A DNA stretch of 64,000 nt from DASXMT01 sp963812965 (GCA_963812965.1 CAWEXG010000006.1:186001-250000); one strand, 5' to 3'. Positions 8,707 to 16,672 are shown, numbered from the stretch's first letter. A program made the numbers and translations. The notes: generated from the letters alone by a model not told the origin.

Positions 8707-9051
8707 CTACGGAATACGCACGTCGAGGTTCTGTGACGCGAGGTACTCCTCTTCCTCCGTCAGGTCCGACACCTTGACCGGAGTAACGAGGCTCCAGTGC
8801 GGCCCCACTGGACAACGCTGAAGCCTCCACCAACCAAGACGGACCGCTTTCAGGGATATTCCTGGAATCCAAAGAGTGGTGAACAAGTGTCCATTTCGGC
8901 ACCGCACCACAGTGGAGGCGCTGAACAAAGAGCCACGACGGCGAGCCACCACGATGGTTTCTGCACAGAGCATAGAGACGACAGCGACCGTGATGATCTT
9001 GCGACGCACCACACCAGCGTACGACACCGAACGCCAAGGGGCGCCGTGCAA
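8707..9051 (-). CDS. Conserved actinobacterial small protein of unknown function
   Basis: 114-residue protein. After a hydrophobic stretch (RKIITVAVVSMLCAETIVVA) comes a conserved-looking soluble part: TVVRCRNGHLFTTLWIPG, SLKAVRLGWWRLQRCPVGPHW, SLVTPVKVSDLTEEEE and DVRIP. I recognise this pattern from actinobacterial proteins with no assigned role. The paired Cys residues (RCRNGHLF and RCPVGPHW) could bind a metal. The start is uncertain; an in-frame GTG just before RRKIITV is an alternative. Confidence 0.6.
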   Translation of the reverse strand: MHGAPWRSVSYAGVVRRKIITVAVVSMLCAETIVVARRRGSLFSASTVVRCRNGHLFTTLWIPGISLKAVRLGWWRLQRCPVGPHWSLVTPVKVSDLTEEEEYLASQNLDVRIP

Positions 9052-9179
9052 CGTAGTCTGAAGATGTCATGGCGCAGAACCGCTGGCCCAGGTAGAGGGG
9101 CTGCCGGTCCACCTAGCTCACCTGGCTCACCTGGCTCGCCGGACACGGCGGTTCACCGGGGTCGGAGCGACCAGTGGCG

Positions 9180-9404
9180 TCAGGCAGCGACTGTAACGGC
9201 TAGTAGCTGGGGAGACCCGACCTCCTCGGGAACAGGCTCACCATCGGCTCGCAACCCAGCGATGTGAACGCTGATCGCCTCGACCGCTCGCTCCTGACAC
9301 TCCTCGATCGTTCGGCCATGAGTAAAACAACCAGGAAGTGCCGGAACACAGACGAGGTACCCCCCGCTCTCCTCAGGCTCCACCACGATCGTGTAGGTAC
9401 GCAT
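9180..9404 (-). CDS. hicB: HicB family antitoxin
   Basis: 74-residue antitoxin with the HicB partial RNase H-like fold: YTIVVEPEESGGYLVCVPALPGCFTHGRTIEECQERAVEAISVHI. This pattern (GGYxVxVPxLPGCxTxGxTxEE) is typical of HicB. It neutralises HicA, and the longer members repress their own promoter; this one is short and lacks a clear C-terminal DNA-binding domain. ATG at 9404 lies 13 bases after the hicA stop, so the two form an operon in the toxin-first order. Confidence 0.88.
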   Translation of the reverse strand: MRTYTIVVEPEESGGYLVCVPALPGCFTHGRTIEECQERAVEAISVHIAGLRADGEPVPEEVGSPQLLAVTVAA

Positions 9405-9417
9405 CGGCTTTATCCTC

Positions 9418-9645
9418 TCATAGGACGGCTTGGAGCTCCTCAACGGTGATTCCGGCCTGGGCCAAGATCGATCGCAGTAAGCCAGGCCCGAGCGTCTCAC
9501 CAGCATGCATCGGCACAGTGACACGACCACGGCGCGACGGGTGCTTCAGATGGACATGGGACCCCTTCTGGGCCACTGTCACCCACCCCAACTGCCCGAG
9601 CGCTCGGACAACTTCTCGACCTGTGATCCGAGGTAGCGGCGGCAT
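9418..9645 (-). CDS. hicA: HicA family mRNA interferase toxin
   Basis: 75-residue double-stranded-RNA-binding-like toxin. It shows PRITGREVVRALGQLGWVTVAQKGSHVHLKHP followed by RRGRVTVPMHAGETLGPGLLRSILAQAGIT. The GSHxxxxHP motif carries the catalytic His. Length and motifs are typical of HicA. It lies downstream of the ECF transporter operon but is separated by about 130 bases with palindromes, so it probably has its own promoter. Confidence 0.88.
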   Translation of the reverse strand: MPPLPRITGREVVRALGQLGWVTVAQKGSHVHLKHPSRRGRVTVPMHAGETLGPGLLRSILAQAGITVEELQAVL

Positions 9646-9742
9646 CGAAGCAACCGTAGGCGGCCCCTGTGACAGTCATCCGCAGATCGGTTTTTCACTA
9701 ACGGCAGTCCACCTAATGAGGTCAACCGCACTTTGTCCATTG

Positions 9743-9783
9743 ATGAGTGATGGCCACGTCAGTGATGCAGCTGCATCACTCAT
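9743..9783. promoter_or_regulatory. Nested palindromes before hicA (operator or terminator candidate)
   Basis: A perfect 20-base palindrome occupies 9761-9780 (AGTGATGCAG followed by its reverse complement). It overlaps an inverted repeat with perfect 10-base arms, ATGAGTGATG at 9743-9752 and CATCACTCAT at 9774-9783. GTGATG therefore occurs twice direct and once inverted. The element overlaps the S-component stop codon and lies about 100 bases upstream of hicA. It has no U-run for a classical terminator. An autoregulatory hicAB operator is the more attractive reading, by inference. Confidence 0.5.
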
Positions 9784-10588
9784 AGACAACCGGAACGTCA
9801 AACGCTGCTCGGCGAGTCGCCCTGCGGAGCGCAGCGAGCACGGGGCGGCCCAACAGTAAGACGAGGACGGAATTGGTGACCGCTCTAGGAATGTCGAACC
9901 CGAGCGATGTGGTGAGATCGAAGAGCACGAAGTTATGGAGGTTCGTTGCCAAACCGCCGCCGGGCACGAACGAGAACGAAGTAGAAGTGCCCGCTCCAAA
10001 GGGCCAGAACCACAGATTGAGGAGGGCTCCGTAGATGAGCGCAGAGATTGCAGCATAAGAGGCCAGCAGCGCCAACTCCGCTTTTCCCTTTGCCGGCGGC
10101 AGACAGCCGGCTCCGAAACCCATCCAGGCTGCACCGAACATCTGGAACGGCAACCAGGGTCCGACGCCACCGGTGATGAGGGCCGAAGCGAGGATGGTGA
10201 CTGCCCCCAGCACGAACCCAAATCCACGTCCGAGTACTCGACCCGAAGGGATCAATAGGAAGAAGACCGGCTCGAATCCGGCCACCCCAGGACTCGGGAT
10301 GCGGAGGGCGGCACCGCAAGCGGCGAGGATACCCAGCAAGGCAACGGCCTTGGCGTCAAGCGACCCCTCCGCTATCTCCCCCAGCACGACGGCTAAGAGC
10401 AACGGAAGAATCGCAATGAACAGCCAAGGGGCATCGGCCGAGTGGGCCAGGTTGGCATTGGCGTGCTCGTGAATCAGCAGGGGCCAACAGAACCCAACGA
10501 TCCCCACCAGAGAAGAGATGCCCAAGAGCACCGACGCACGGGGTCGGAGGTGAATCACAGCCGGAGCCCTGAGGGTTCTGGTGTTCAC
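9776..10588 (-). CDS. ECF transporter S component, probably cobalamin (CbrT-like)
   Basis: 270-residue membrane protein with about six to seven hydrophobic segments, forming the substrate-binding unit of an energy-coupling factor transporter. Characteristic segments include PGVAGFEPVFFLLIPSGRVLG, FGFVLGAVTILASALITGGVGPWLPFQMFGAAWMG and GLATNLHNFVLFDL. These resemble the S components that sit with their own EcfA/EcfT in Actinobacteria and are linked to vitamin B12. It is the last gene of the operon whose leader is a cobalamin riboswitch, which supports B12 as substrate. Its start overlaps the ATPase stop by four bases. Confidence 0.82.
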   Translation of the reverse strand: MNTRTLRAPAVIHLRPRASVLLGISSLVGIVGFCWPLLIHEHANANLAHSADAPWLFIAILPLLLAVVLGEIAEGSLDAKAVALLGILAACGAALRIPSPGVAGFEPVFFLLIPSGRVLGRGFGFVLGAVTILASALITGGVGPWLPFQMFGAAWMGFGAGCLPPAKGKAELALLASYAAISALIYGALLNLWFWPFGAGTSTSFSFVPGGGLATNLHNFVLFDLTTSLGFDIPRAVTNSVLVLLLGRPVLAALRRATRRAAFDVPVVYE

Positions 10589-12207
10589 GAGACGGTTTCC
10601 GCCAACGCTTGGCGCACCTCACCGACGGTCAACCATCGTTCAGGAGCCAGGATCTTTGCCACCTGGGGAGCGAAAACAGGGGAATGGCACACGACCTCCT
10701 TGGCGGGTCCGTCGGCAACGACCTCGCCCTCGGCCAGCACCACGGCTCGAGTGGCCACCTGAGCAACGAGCTCCACGTCGTGTGTGGCGATCAGTACACA
10801 CGTGCCCTGTGCAGCGAGCTCGCGAACGACCTTGACCAGATGGTCCTTACCCGGATAATCGAGTCCTCGTGTCGGTTCGTCGAGGAGTACCAGCGGCGGA
10901 CCGTGAGCAAGAACGATGGCCAGGGCCAGGGCCAGGCGTTGCCCCTCGGAAAGGTCACGGGGATTGCGGTCCCGGGGCATCCCTGGATGGATCCTGTCCA
11001 GTACGCCGGTCGTGGTGCCCGGGTCCAGCCCGGTCTCGTGATCTGCCACTCCGCACTCGGATGCAACAGTCTCGCCATAGAGAAGCACGCCGGCGTCTTG
11101 GGGGACGAGACCCACCAGCTTCACCAACTTTCGAGGCGAAAGAGCGCTAGGGACCTGGCCGAACACCTTGACGCGACCCTTGGTGGAAGCTCGGAGTCCA
11201 GCCAGCTGAGACAGCAGCGTGGACTTACCGGAACCGTTCCGGCCCATGATGGCCACGATCTCGCCCTGAGAGACCTGCAGATCCACCTGATTGAGTGCGG
11301 TGACCTCCCCGTAGTTGACAGTCACACGGTCGAGCGTCGCCACAGAAGTCAGTCCCTCAGCGGGCACGGCGGTAGCGTTCGGCATGGCGCGGTCCGCCAG
11401 TTCGCGGCGCAATGGTTCGGCCATTCTCCGGGCATCTCGGACCGAGAGCGGCACCGGCTCCCAACCGGCCAAACGAGCGAGCTGCACGATGGGCGGAGAG
11501 ACCGGAGAAGTGGCCATGATCTCGGCGGTCGGTCCAACCACCAGCGCTTTCCCCTGACCCGGCACCAGGATCACGCGATCAGCGAAGGGGACGACTCGCT
11601 CGAGCCGGTGCTCGGCGAGAACCACCGTCATACCTACGTCGTGGACCAGCCGAGTCAACGCCGCCAACACTTCTTCTGCTGCGGCAGGATCGAGAGCAGA
11701 GGTAGGTTCATCGAGTACAAGAACTCGAGGTGATGCAGTGAGGACTGCGCCGATGGCGACCCGCTGTTGCTGACCTCCCGACAGTGTCGAGAGCTGTCTG
11801 TACCGGAGCTCGTGCAGCCCGAGTAGGTCGAGCGTGTCCTCCACCCGCCGCCGCATCACGTCTGGGGCGATCCCGAGATTCTCCATGGTGTATGCCAGCT
11901 CGTCCTCGACTACATCGGTGACGAAGCTGGCAGCAGGGTTCTGCCCGACGACCCCCACCACGTCCGCCAGCTGCCGCGGAGGGAAATCCTGGGTGGACCT
12001 CCCATCAACGCTGACCCGACCCGAGAGGCGTCCCCCAGTGAAATGAGGAACCAGGCCGTTGATTGCTCGCAACAGTGTCGTCTTACCCGAGCCTGTCTGG
12101 CCGACCACCAGGCACAGCTCGCCTTCACCGATGGTCAGATCGACCCTACTGAGGGTAGGCGAGTCCGAATCCGCGTAGGTGAACGTCACATCGGAGAACT
12201 CGATCAT
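10585..12207 (-). CDS. ECF transporter fused dual ATPase (EcfA-EcfA')
   Basis: 540-residue protein with two ABC domains in one chain. The first has Walker A VVGQTGSGKTT near residue 38, signature LSGGQQQRVAIGAVL and Walker B VLVLDEPTSALDP. The second has IMGRNGSGKST near residue 320, signature DLSEGQRLALALAI and VLLDEPTRGLDYPG. It powers import through EcfT and the S component. ECF systems often use two separate ATPases; this fusion is the known actinobacterial variant. Four-base overlaps at both ends imply coupled translation. Confidence 0.9.
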   Translation of the reverse strand: MIEFSDVTFTYADSDSPTLSRVDLTIGEGELCLVVGQTGSGKTTLLRAINGLVPHFTGGRLSGRVSVDGRSTQDFPPRQLADVVGVVGQNPAASFVTDVVEDELAYTMENLGIAPDVMRRRVEDTLDLLGLHELRYRQLSTLSGGQQQRVAIGAVLTASPRVLVLDEPTSALDPAAAEEVLAALTRLVHDVGMTVVLAEHRLERVVPFADRVILVPGQGKALVVGPTAEIMATSPVSPPIVQLARLAGWEPVPLSVRDARRMAEPLRRELADRAMPNATAVPAEGLTSVATLDRVTVNYGEVTALNQVDLQVSQGEIVAIMGRNGSGKSTLLSQLAGLRASTKGRVKVFGQVPSALSPRKLVKLVGLVPQDAGVLLYGETVASECGVADHETGLDPGTTTGVLDRIHPGMPRDRNPRDLSEGQRLALALAIVLAHGPPLVLLDEPTRGLDYPGKDHLVKVVRELAAQGTCVLIATHDVELVAQVATRAVVLAEGEVVADGPAKEVVCHSPVFAPQVAKILAPERWLTVGEVRQALAETVS

Positions 12208-13394
12208 GCCGTCGATCCTCGAACAGGGTTAGCGGCGACTGTCTGTCCGCTCGCCACAGTCACCGTTGCACTTTTACCTCGCGCGCTCTGCGGCCCAGGG
12301 ATGAGAACTGCCGGTAGAAGACCGAGAAGGATCCCGACCGCCGGAAGCAGGGGAAGAGACGGCGGGCGCAACGGGTAGACCACCAGTTGTAGTCCGCTGA
12401 CACCGAGGGCGCTCGCAACGATGAGGCTGACGAGCCCAGCGGCACCAGACGCCGCTACCCCCCACTCCATCGTTCGCCATAGATCGGGCCGGTAGCGGGT
12501 TCGATTCGTACGCCGGCCCCCAACGCCCATCCCAATGACGAGGAGGACGGCGCCGGTGACCAGAAACGGCACTCCACTCGCAGGCAGGGATCCAGGGTCC
12601 AATGCCCCATAGGCTCCCACCACCACGAGGAGCAGTCCGGCGGCCGTTGCTCCGGTCCCGAAGTATCTCGTTCTCTGCGTCACCTCGACCCGCCGCCCGT
12701 ACCCTCGAGCATCCATGGAAGAGGCCAGCTGCAAGGAACGGTCGAGAGCGCTTTCGAGCACGGGGATGGCCATACCACGCAAGCCAGCCACTCCCCTCGT
12801 GGGGCGACCGCGCAGGCGACGAGCGTCTCGAACGTTGGCGATGGCCATCACCACTTCGGGAGCGAAGGCCAGTGCAACGGTCACTGCAACACCGGCCTCG
12901 TAGAGGACGGCCGGAAGGCAACGAAGGAGACGGTACGGGCTGGCCAGTGAGTTGGCAGCACCGAAACAGACCAGTACGACGGCCAGCTGAAGCCCGTCCA
13001 CCGCTGACTGGAGCAGGGCCTCGGTTGTTACCGGCCCGCCGATGCTGACTCCCGCCGCCCACGACGGAAGAGGTACCTGTGGCAGCGTGAAGAGAACGTG
13101 ACCGGGCAGGCGGTCTCCGAAGATGATCTCCACGACGACGCGTATGACGATGACGATGACGCCCAGCCGGAAGAAGACCACCAAGGAGCGTGACCAGGGG
13201 GCAGCGGTCCGGCATCCCGCGACAACGAATGCGGCAACCGCGGCGATAAACGCCAACAAGAGTGGATTCGTGGTCCGGATTGCCGCCACGGCCATGCAAC
13301 CTGCCCACACCCACCAAGCAGCAGGGTGGAGTCCTCGACGGCCTGTCGTAGAGGAACGTCGGCCGATCATTGGGTCCGGAGACGCCGACGCCAC
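12204..13394 (-). CDS. ECF transporter transmembrane component EcfT (CbiQ family)
   Basis: 396-residue membrane scaffold that couples the ATPases to the S component. The N-terminal part has several hydrophobic segments, then the coupling motifs DARRLRGRPTRG and SMDARGYGRRV, equivalent to the two Ala-Arg-Gly motifs that dock on EcfA. After residue 240 it has additional hydrophobic segments not needed in minimal EcfT, ending with an Arg/Ser-rich tail. This extended form fits actinobacterial homologues. The gene overlaps the ATPase start by four bases. Confidence 0.88.
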   Translation of the reverse strand: MASASPDPMIGRRSSTTGRRGLHPAAWWVWAGCMAVAAIRTTNPLLLAFIAAVAAFVVAGCRTAAPWSRSLVVFFRLGVIVIVIRVVVEIIFGDRLPGHVLFTLPQVPLPSWAAGVSIGGPVTTEALLQSAVDGLQLAVVLVCFGAANSLASPYRLLRCLPAVLYEAGVAVTVALAFAPEVVMAIANVRDARRLRGRPTRGVAGLRGMAIPVLESALDRSLQLASSMDARGYGRRVEVTQRTRYFGTGATAAGLLLVVVGAYGALDPGSLPASGVPFLVTGAVLLVIGMGVGGRRTNRTRYRPDLWRTMEWGVAASGAAGLVSLIVASALGVSGLQLVVYPLRPPSLPLLPAVGILLGLLPAVLIPGPQSARGKSATVTVASGQTVAANPVRGSTA

Positions 13395-13457
13395 CGGATG
13401 GTCGCCCCGGCCACCAGCGCGGCGACAATGACGCCGCCGATCACCAGCGGAATCGCA

Positions 13458-14318
13458 TCACCCCCTCCGCCCGCTCTGCCCGCTCTGCCCACCTGTCGCA
13501 CCCAGCGCTTCCGAGTGGTGGTCCGATTTTTCCCCCGTTGACTGAGAGGACTGCCGGGTCGATGAGGACTGCCGGGTCGATCCGGTGCCACCTCCATCGG
13601 TGCCACCCGCCCGACCTTGTGACCCCGCCGTTGTGGTGGAGGTCGATGCTCCGCCCCCAGCGAGGGTGCTGGTCGGAGAAGCGCCAGCGCTGCCGCCCGT
13701 AGACCCTGTGCCGGAGCCCGATGATGGCTGTCCGGACGATGGCTGCCCAGACGATGACGAAGATGTTGCAGGCGTCGTCGTCGGTGGTGGCGACGACGAC
13801 GCACAGATGGCCCCATAGGTCGGCGAAGATGCCGGTGGGGGGTCGCTCGGATTCCCGTTGCCTGGGTCCTCGAAACGCCAGCCTTCGACATCGCCGTTGT
13901 CAACGGCACCGCTGGCACCCGTGGTGGAGTAGGCCCACGAACCCGTTGTTCCGTGCCAGTACGACCAGTAGTCGTATCCCCCAGCAACCACTTGCCCGCA
14001 GCCACTGCTCGGTTGATCGTTTACCGAGCACAACAGGCCGGCGTTGTTGTACGTAGGCGGAGCCTCGTTCTCTTGTTGCGTGAAGTCGGTCAGCGCTTGA
14101 TACCCACTTGTACCAGCAGGCACGTTGACGCAGGCTACGACTGGTGCACCGCTGCCAAAGTCGACGACGAACGCAACGCTCACTTGGTCAGCAGCCGACG
14201 TAGCGGCATCTTTCAGTGGGACAAGTGCATCGGGACCCGCCAGCGCCAGAGCGGCCGCAGCTCCGGCGATGATCATCACCGGAGCTGCGACAGCTTTCCA
14301 AAACAAGGGTCGGATCAC
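13458..14318 (-). CDS. Secreted transcobalamin C-domain-like (DUF4430-like) protein, C-terminal anchor frameshifted
   Basis: 286 residues as read. A signal anchor (about residues 8-28) is followed by a roughly 110-residue beta domain with AFVVDFGSGAPVVACVNVP, a Cys pair (LLCSVNDQPSSGC) and the signature YDYWSYWHGTTGSWAYS ... GDVEGWRF. This resembles the actinobacterial DUF4430-like domain related to the C-terminal domain of animal transcobalamin. A long Ser/Gly/Thr/Pro-rich stalk follows. As read, the frame ends at 13458, but the next frame continues with GDAIPLVIGGVIVAALVAG and RWRRRLRTQ to 13367, a typical membrane anchor. One base too many in the GGGGG run near 13460-13466 would explain this. 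The start overlaps the barrel gene by four bases. Confidence 0.75.
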   Translation of the reverse strand: MIRPLFWKAVAAPVMIIAGAAAALALAGPDALVPLKDAATSAADQVSVAFVVDFGSGAPVVACVNVPAGTSGYQALTDFTQQENEAPPTYNNAGLLCSVNDQPSSGCGQVVAGGYDYWSYWHGTTGSWAYSTTGASGAVDNGDVEGWRFEDPGNGNPSDPPPASSPTYGAICASSSPPPTTTPATSSSSSGQPSSGQPSSGSGTGSTGGSAGASPTSTLAGGGASTSTTTAGSQGRAGGTDGGGTGSTRQSSSTRQSSQSTGEKSDHHSEALGATGGQSGQSGRRG

Positions 14319-16435
14319 GTGCTTCCTGAAGCCGGCACGGAGGCCATGCCGACCACGGGGGCGTTCAAATGCTGGCCACCTTCGGAGCCGTAGTAGCCGG
14401 CGTCGCCGAAGGTGAAGATCCCGCCGTCAGCGCCGACGAGCCAGTAGCCCTTGCCATCTGGCGTTGCTGCCATACCGACGATGGGTTGGTTCAGGTGTTG
14501 TCCACCTTCCGATCCGTAGAAGGCGGCGTCGCCGAAGGTGAAGATGCCGCCGTCGGCGCCGACGAGCCAGTAGCCGTTGCCATCTGGCGTTGGTGCCATA
14601 CCGACGATGGGTTGGTTCAGGTGTTGACCACCTTCCGATCCGTAGTAGCCGGCGTCGCCGAAGGTGAAGATGCCGCCGTCGGCGCCGACGAGCCAGTAGC
14701 CCTTGTTGTCAGGGGTAGCAGCCATGCCAACGATGGGTTGGTTCAGGTGTTGTCCACCTTCCGATCCGTAGAAGGCGGCGTCGCCGAAGGTGAAGATGCC
14801 GCCGTCGGCGCCGACGAGCCAGTAGCCGTTGCCATCTGGCGTTGGTGCCATACCGACGATGGGTTGGTTCAGGTGTTGACCACCTTCCGATCCGTAGTAG
14901 CCGGCGTCGCCGAAGGTGAAGATGCCGCCGTCGGCGCCGACGAGCCAGTAGCCCTTGTTGTCAGGGGTAGCAGCCATGCCAACGATGGGTCGGTTCAGGT
15001 GTTGTCCACCTTCGGATCCGTAGTAGCCGGCGTCGCCGAAGGTGAAGATGCCACCGTCAGCGCCGACGAGCCAGTAGCCCTGTTTTGCCGACACGTTGAT
15101 GGTCGTCGAACCGAGCGACAGACCGAACTCTGCCGCACCCGAATACGTTGCCGTCACTACCTGACCACTGCCAACGGGCGCGTTGGTGGCTGTGCACGAG
15201 CCGGAACCAGACGTGAGCGCCGGCGTCGTGCACAGAGCAGTATTCCCGATCGAGAAAGCAACCGATCCAGTTGGCATACCGGTCGGCGAGGTCACGGATG
15301 CCGAGTACGTGACTTCAGCTCCGGTTGTGACCGTGCTGGGACTCGCCGAAGCCGACGTTGTCGTCGAACCGAGCGGGAACATCACACCGGCCATAGCCGG
15401 GACCGCCTCATACGTAGCGATGACATCCGGGTCTGTGCTGCCCGGATAGTAGAAGGCACCGTTTCCGGAGCCAGAGTTCAACTGGAACGACAATAGGGAC
15501 GAAACAGGGTTCGCGTTGCCCTGCTGAAACTGGGCAGACGAGGGCGATTGACCCAACGAGATGATGGCCTGGATAACCAGGGAGGTGGAGTCTGGGTCGG
15601 TCGATCCTGGAGAGGAAACGGCATTCGGCTCATAGCCCCATCCACCATCACTGTCCTGCGCGGAGGTGATAAACGAGAGCGCATTCTCCGCACTCGTCGA
15701 CCCCAGCGCACCCTGCGCATCCAAACCTTCGACGGCAAGTGCCGTCGAGTTGGTATCGGGCCCGGCGTAGTCAGCGGGACTACCGTTACAGGGGTTGTCC
15801 GTCGTGATGTAGCTCGTCCATCCACCATCGGGGCACTGCTGTCCTAGTAGCCACGTCTCGGCTGCAGCAACCTGGCTTCCGCTGGTAACACCCGCAGCCG
15901 CAAGCGCTGAGAGCGAGAGACCTTGGCGGTAAGCGCCATCGTACGTTGGATCCTGTACCCCGAAGAGCCCGGCATCGTTGCCGGACGTTTGTTCCGTCGC
16001 CAGCAGCCGAGATACCAGGTTGGTGCCGCCGAACGACGTTGGGTCAACGCCCAGAGCGTGAGCATCGAGTATGAGCAGAGCGAGCTGACCTGGGTCGTCG
16101 CTCCCATCGACCGTCACGTACTGATCCACCTGTGTCTCGAGGTAGTCGAGCCCGGCCTGGGCCGTCGTGAGATCGTTTCCTGTACTTGACAGTGCCAGCA
16201 CTGCATTGGCAGTAGCCGACAGATCGGGCTGACCCGGCGTGGTTGACGAAGGGATGAACCCGTCTGGGGTGAATTGGGCGGCGAGCCAGGTGGAACCTTG
16301 CTCTGCAGAGGACACCTGCGGAAGAGCGGGGGACGATGTTGGCGTATCGGCGGTAGCTATTGCCGGTCCCGCGGCAACAGCGGCAATCAGACCAGCCGTA
16401 AGGGCTACCGACGCCAGAAGACGTTTGATGGGCAC
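14315..16435 (-). CDS. Secreted alpha/alpha-barrel (transcobalamin N-domain-like) protein with propeller-like repeats
   Basis: 706 residues. A signal peptide (residues 1-30) leads to a barrel domain at about 35-355 with prenyltransferase/squalene-cyclase-type helical repeats: SAEQGSTWLAAQFTPDGF, GLDYLETQV, QCPDGGWTSY and SAQDSDGGWGYEP. This is the fold of the transcobalamin N-terminal domain and of terpene cyclases. No DXDD cyclase motif was noticed. An Ig-like domain (about 357-450) follows, then six GYWLVGADGGIFTFGDA repeats to the end. It starts with GTG at 16435 after AGTGAGGA. Being first behind a cobalamin riboswitch and coupled to the DUF4430-like gene and the ECF transporter, I infer a surface B12-binding role, not terpene chemistry. 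Confidence 0.78.
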   Translation of the reverse strand: MPIKRLLASVALTAGLIAAVAAGPAIATADTPTSSPALPQVSSAEQGSTWLAAQFTPDGFIPSSTTPGQPDLSATANAVLALSSTGNDLTTAQAGLDYLETQVDQYVTVDGSDDPGQLALLILDAHALGVDPTSFGGTNLVSRLLATEQTSGNDAGLFGVQDPTYDGAYRQGLSLSALAAAGVTSGSQVAAAETWLLGQQCPDGGWTSYITTDNPCNGSPADYAGPDTNSTALAVEGLDAQGALGSTSAENALSFITSAQDSDGGWGYEPNAVSSPGSTDPDSTSLVIQAIISLGQSPSSAQFQQGNANPVSSLLSFQLNSGSGNGAFYYPGSTDPDVIATYEAVPAMAGVMFPLGSTTTSASASPSTVTTGAEVTYSASVTSPTGMPTGSVAFSIGNTALCTTPALTSGSGSCTATNAPVGSGQVVTATYSGAAEFGLSLGSTTINVSAKQGYWLVGADGGIFTFGDAGYYGSEGGQHLNRPIVGMAATPDNKGYWLVGADGGIFTFGDAGYYGSEGGQHLNQPIVGMAPTPDGNGYWLVGADGGIFTFGDAAFYGSEGGQHLNQPIVGMAATPDNKGYWLVGADGGIFTFGDAGYYGSEGGQHLNQPIVGMAPTPDGNGYWLVGADGGIFTFGDAAFYGSEGGQHLNQPIVGMAATPDGKGYWLVGADGGIFTFGDAGYYGSEGGQHLNAPVVGMASVPASGST
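14318..15079 (-). repeat. Six tandem 126-bp coding repeats with a 252-bp higher-order duplication
   Basis: Each unit encodes 42 residues, GYWLVGADGGIFTFGDA followed by a variable aromatic pair, GSEGGQHLN and PIVGMAxTPDxx. Units 2-3 and 4-5 are almost identical as a pair: the stretch starting at 14478 recurs at 14730, exactly 252 bases on. This indicates recent unequal recombination. Six blades of this length suggest a beta-propeller. Confidence 0.9.
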
Positions 16436-16534
16436 GGGGATGATTCCTCACTTCTCGGGCGCCAGCCCGGGGGTGCCCACAGTGCCCACTGGGGCTCGTG
16501 GTCGACCGAGCCCTTGCCGTTGTTCTCGACGGAT
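16430..16534 (-). promoter_or_regulatory. Riboswitch expression platform sequestering the GTG start (candidate)
   Basis: On the minus strand, the start region GTGCCC (16435-16430) is complementary to GGGCAC at 16478-16473 and again at 16487-16482. A local hairpin CGGGC-TGGC-GCCCG lies between them, and the ribosome site GTGAGGA is at about 16451-16445. Pairing would hide start codon and ribosome site. Translational rather than transcriptional control is inferred, since no U-run is present. Confidence 0.45.
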
Positions 16535-16672
16535 ACGGACTCAACCAAGCAGTACATCGGTATCCCGGCTCGTGACGATGAATTCTTCGCCACCTACGGT
16601 TGCGGACCAGCGCCGGACTTTGACCGGCTTCCCCTCTGTCTTGCCTATGTTGTGAGAAAGAACCTTACCATG
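16535..16672 (-). ncRNA. Cobalamin (AdoCbl-type) riboswitch
   Basis: On the minus strand the leader reads GGGGAAGCCGGTCAAAGTCC, then GGCGCTGGTCCGCAACCGT, matching the B12-box consensus (GGGAA-GGTG-AATCC-CTG-CCCGCAACTGT) with few changes. The core lies at about 16634-16596. Further on, GAGCCGGGATACCGATG (16571-16555) matches the GAGCC-GGA-ACC element of the class. The 5' side begins near 16672 with GGTAAGGTT. It precedes the barrel gene by about 100 bases and would lower expression of the whole uptake operon when B12 is abundant. Confidence 0.85.

Noticed and set aside
8477..9112. 211-codon minus-strand open frame
   Set aside because: Overlaps the nitronate monooxygenase start and the small conserved protein in another frame; composition typical of a shadow.
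14318..15079. Regular repeats as possible CRISPR array
   Set aside because: The 126-base spacing is in frame and coding, without unique spacers or cas genes.
14369..15496. Long plus-strand open frame over the propeller repeats
   Set aside because: It is the mirror of the minus-strand repeat gene; repetitive GC-rich codons keep the antisense frame open. It has no ribosome site or known domain.
14315..16435. Barrel protein as a terpene cyclase or squalene cyclase
   Set aside because: No DXDD catalytic motif was noticed, it has a signal peptide, and it is behind a cobalamin riboswitch with a transcobalamin-like partner.
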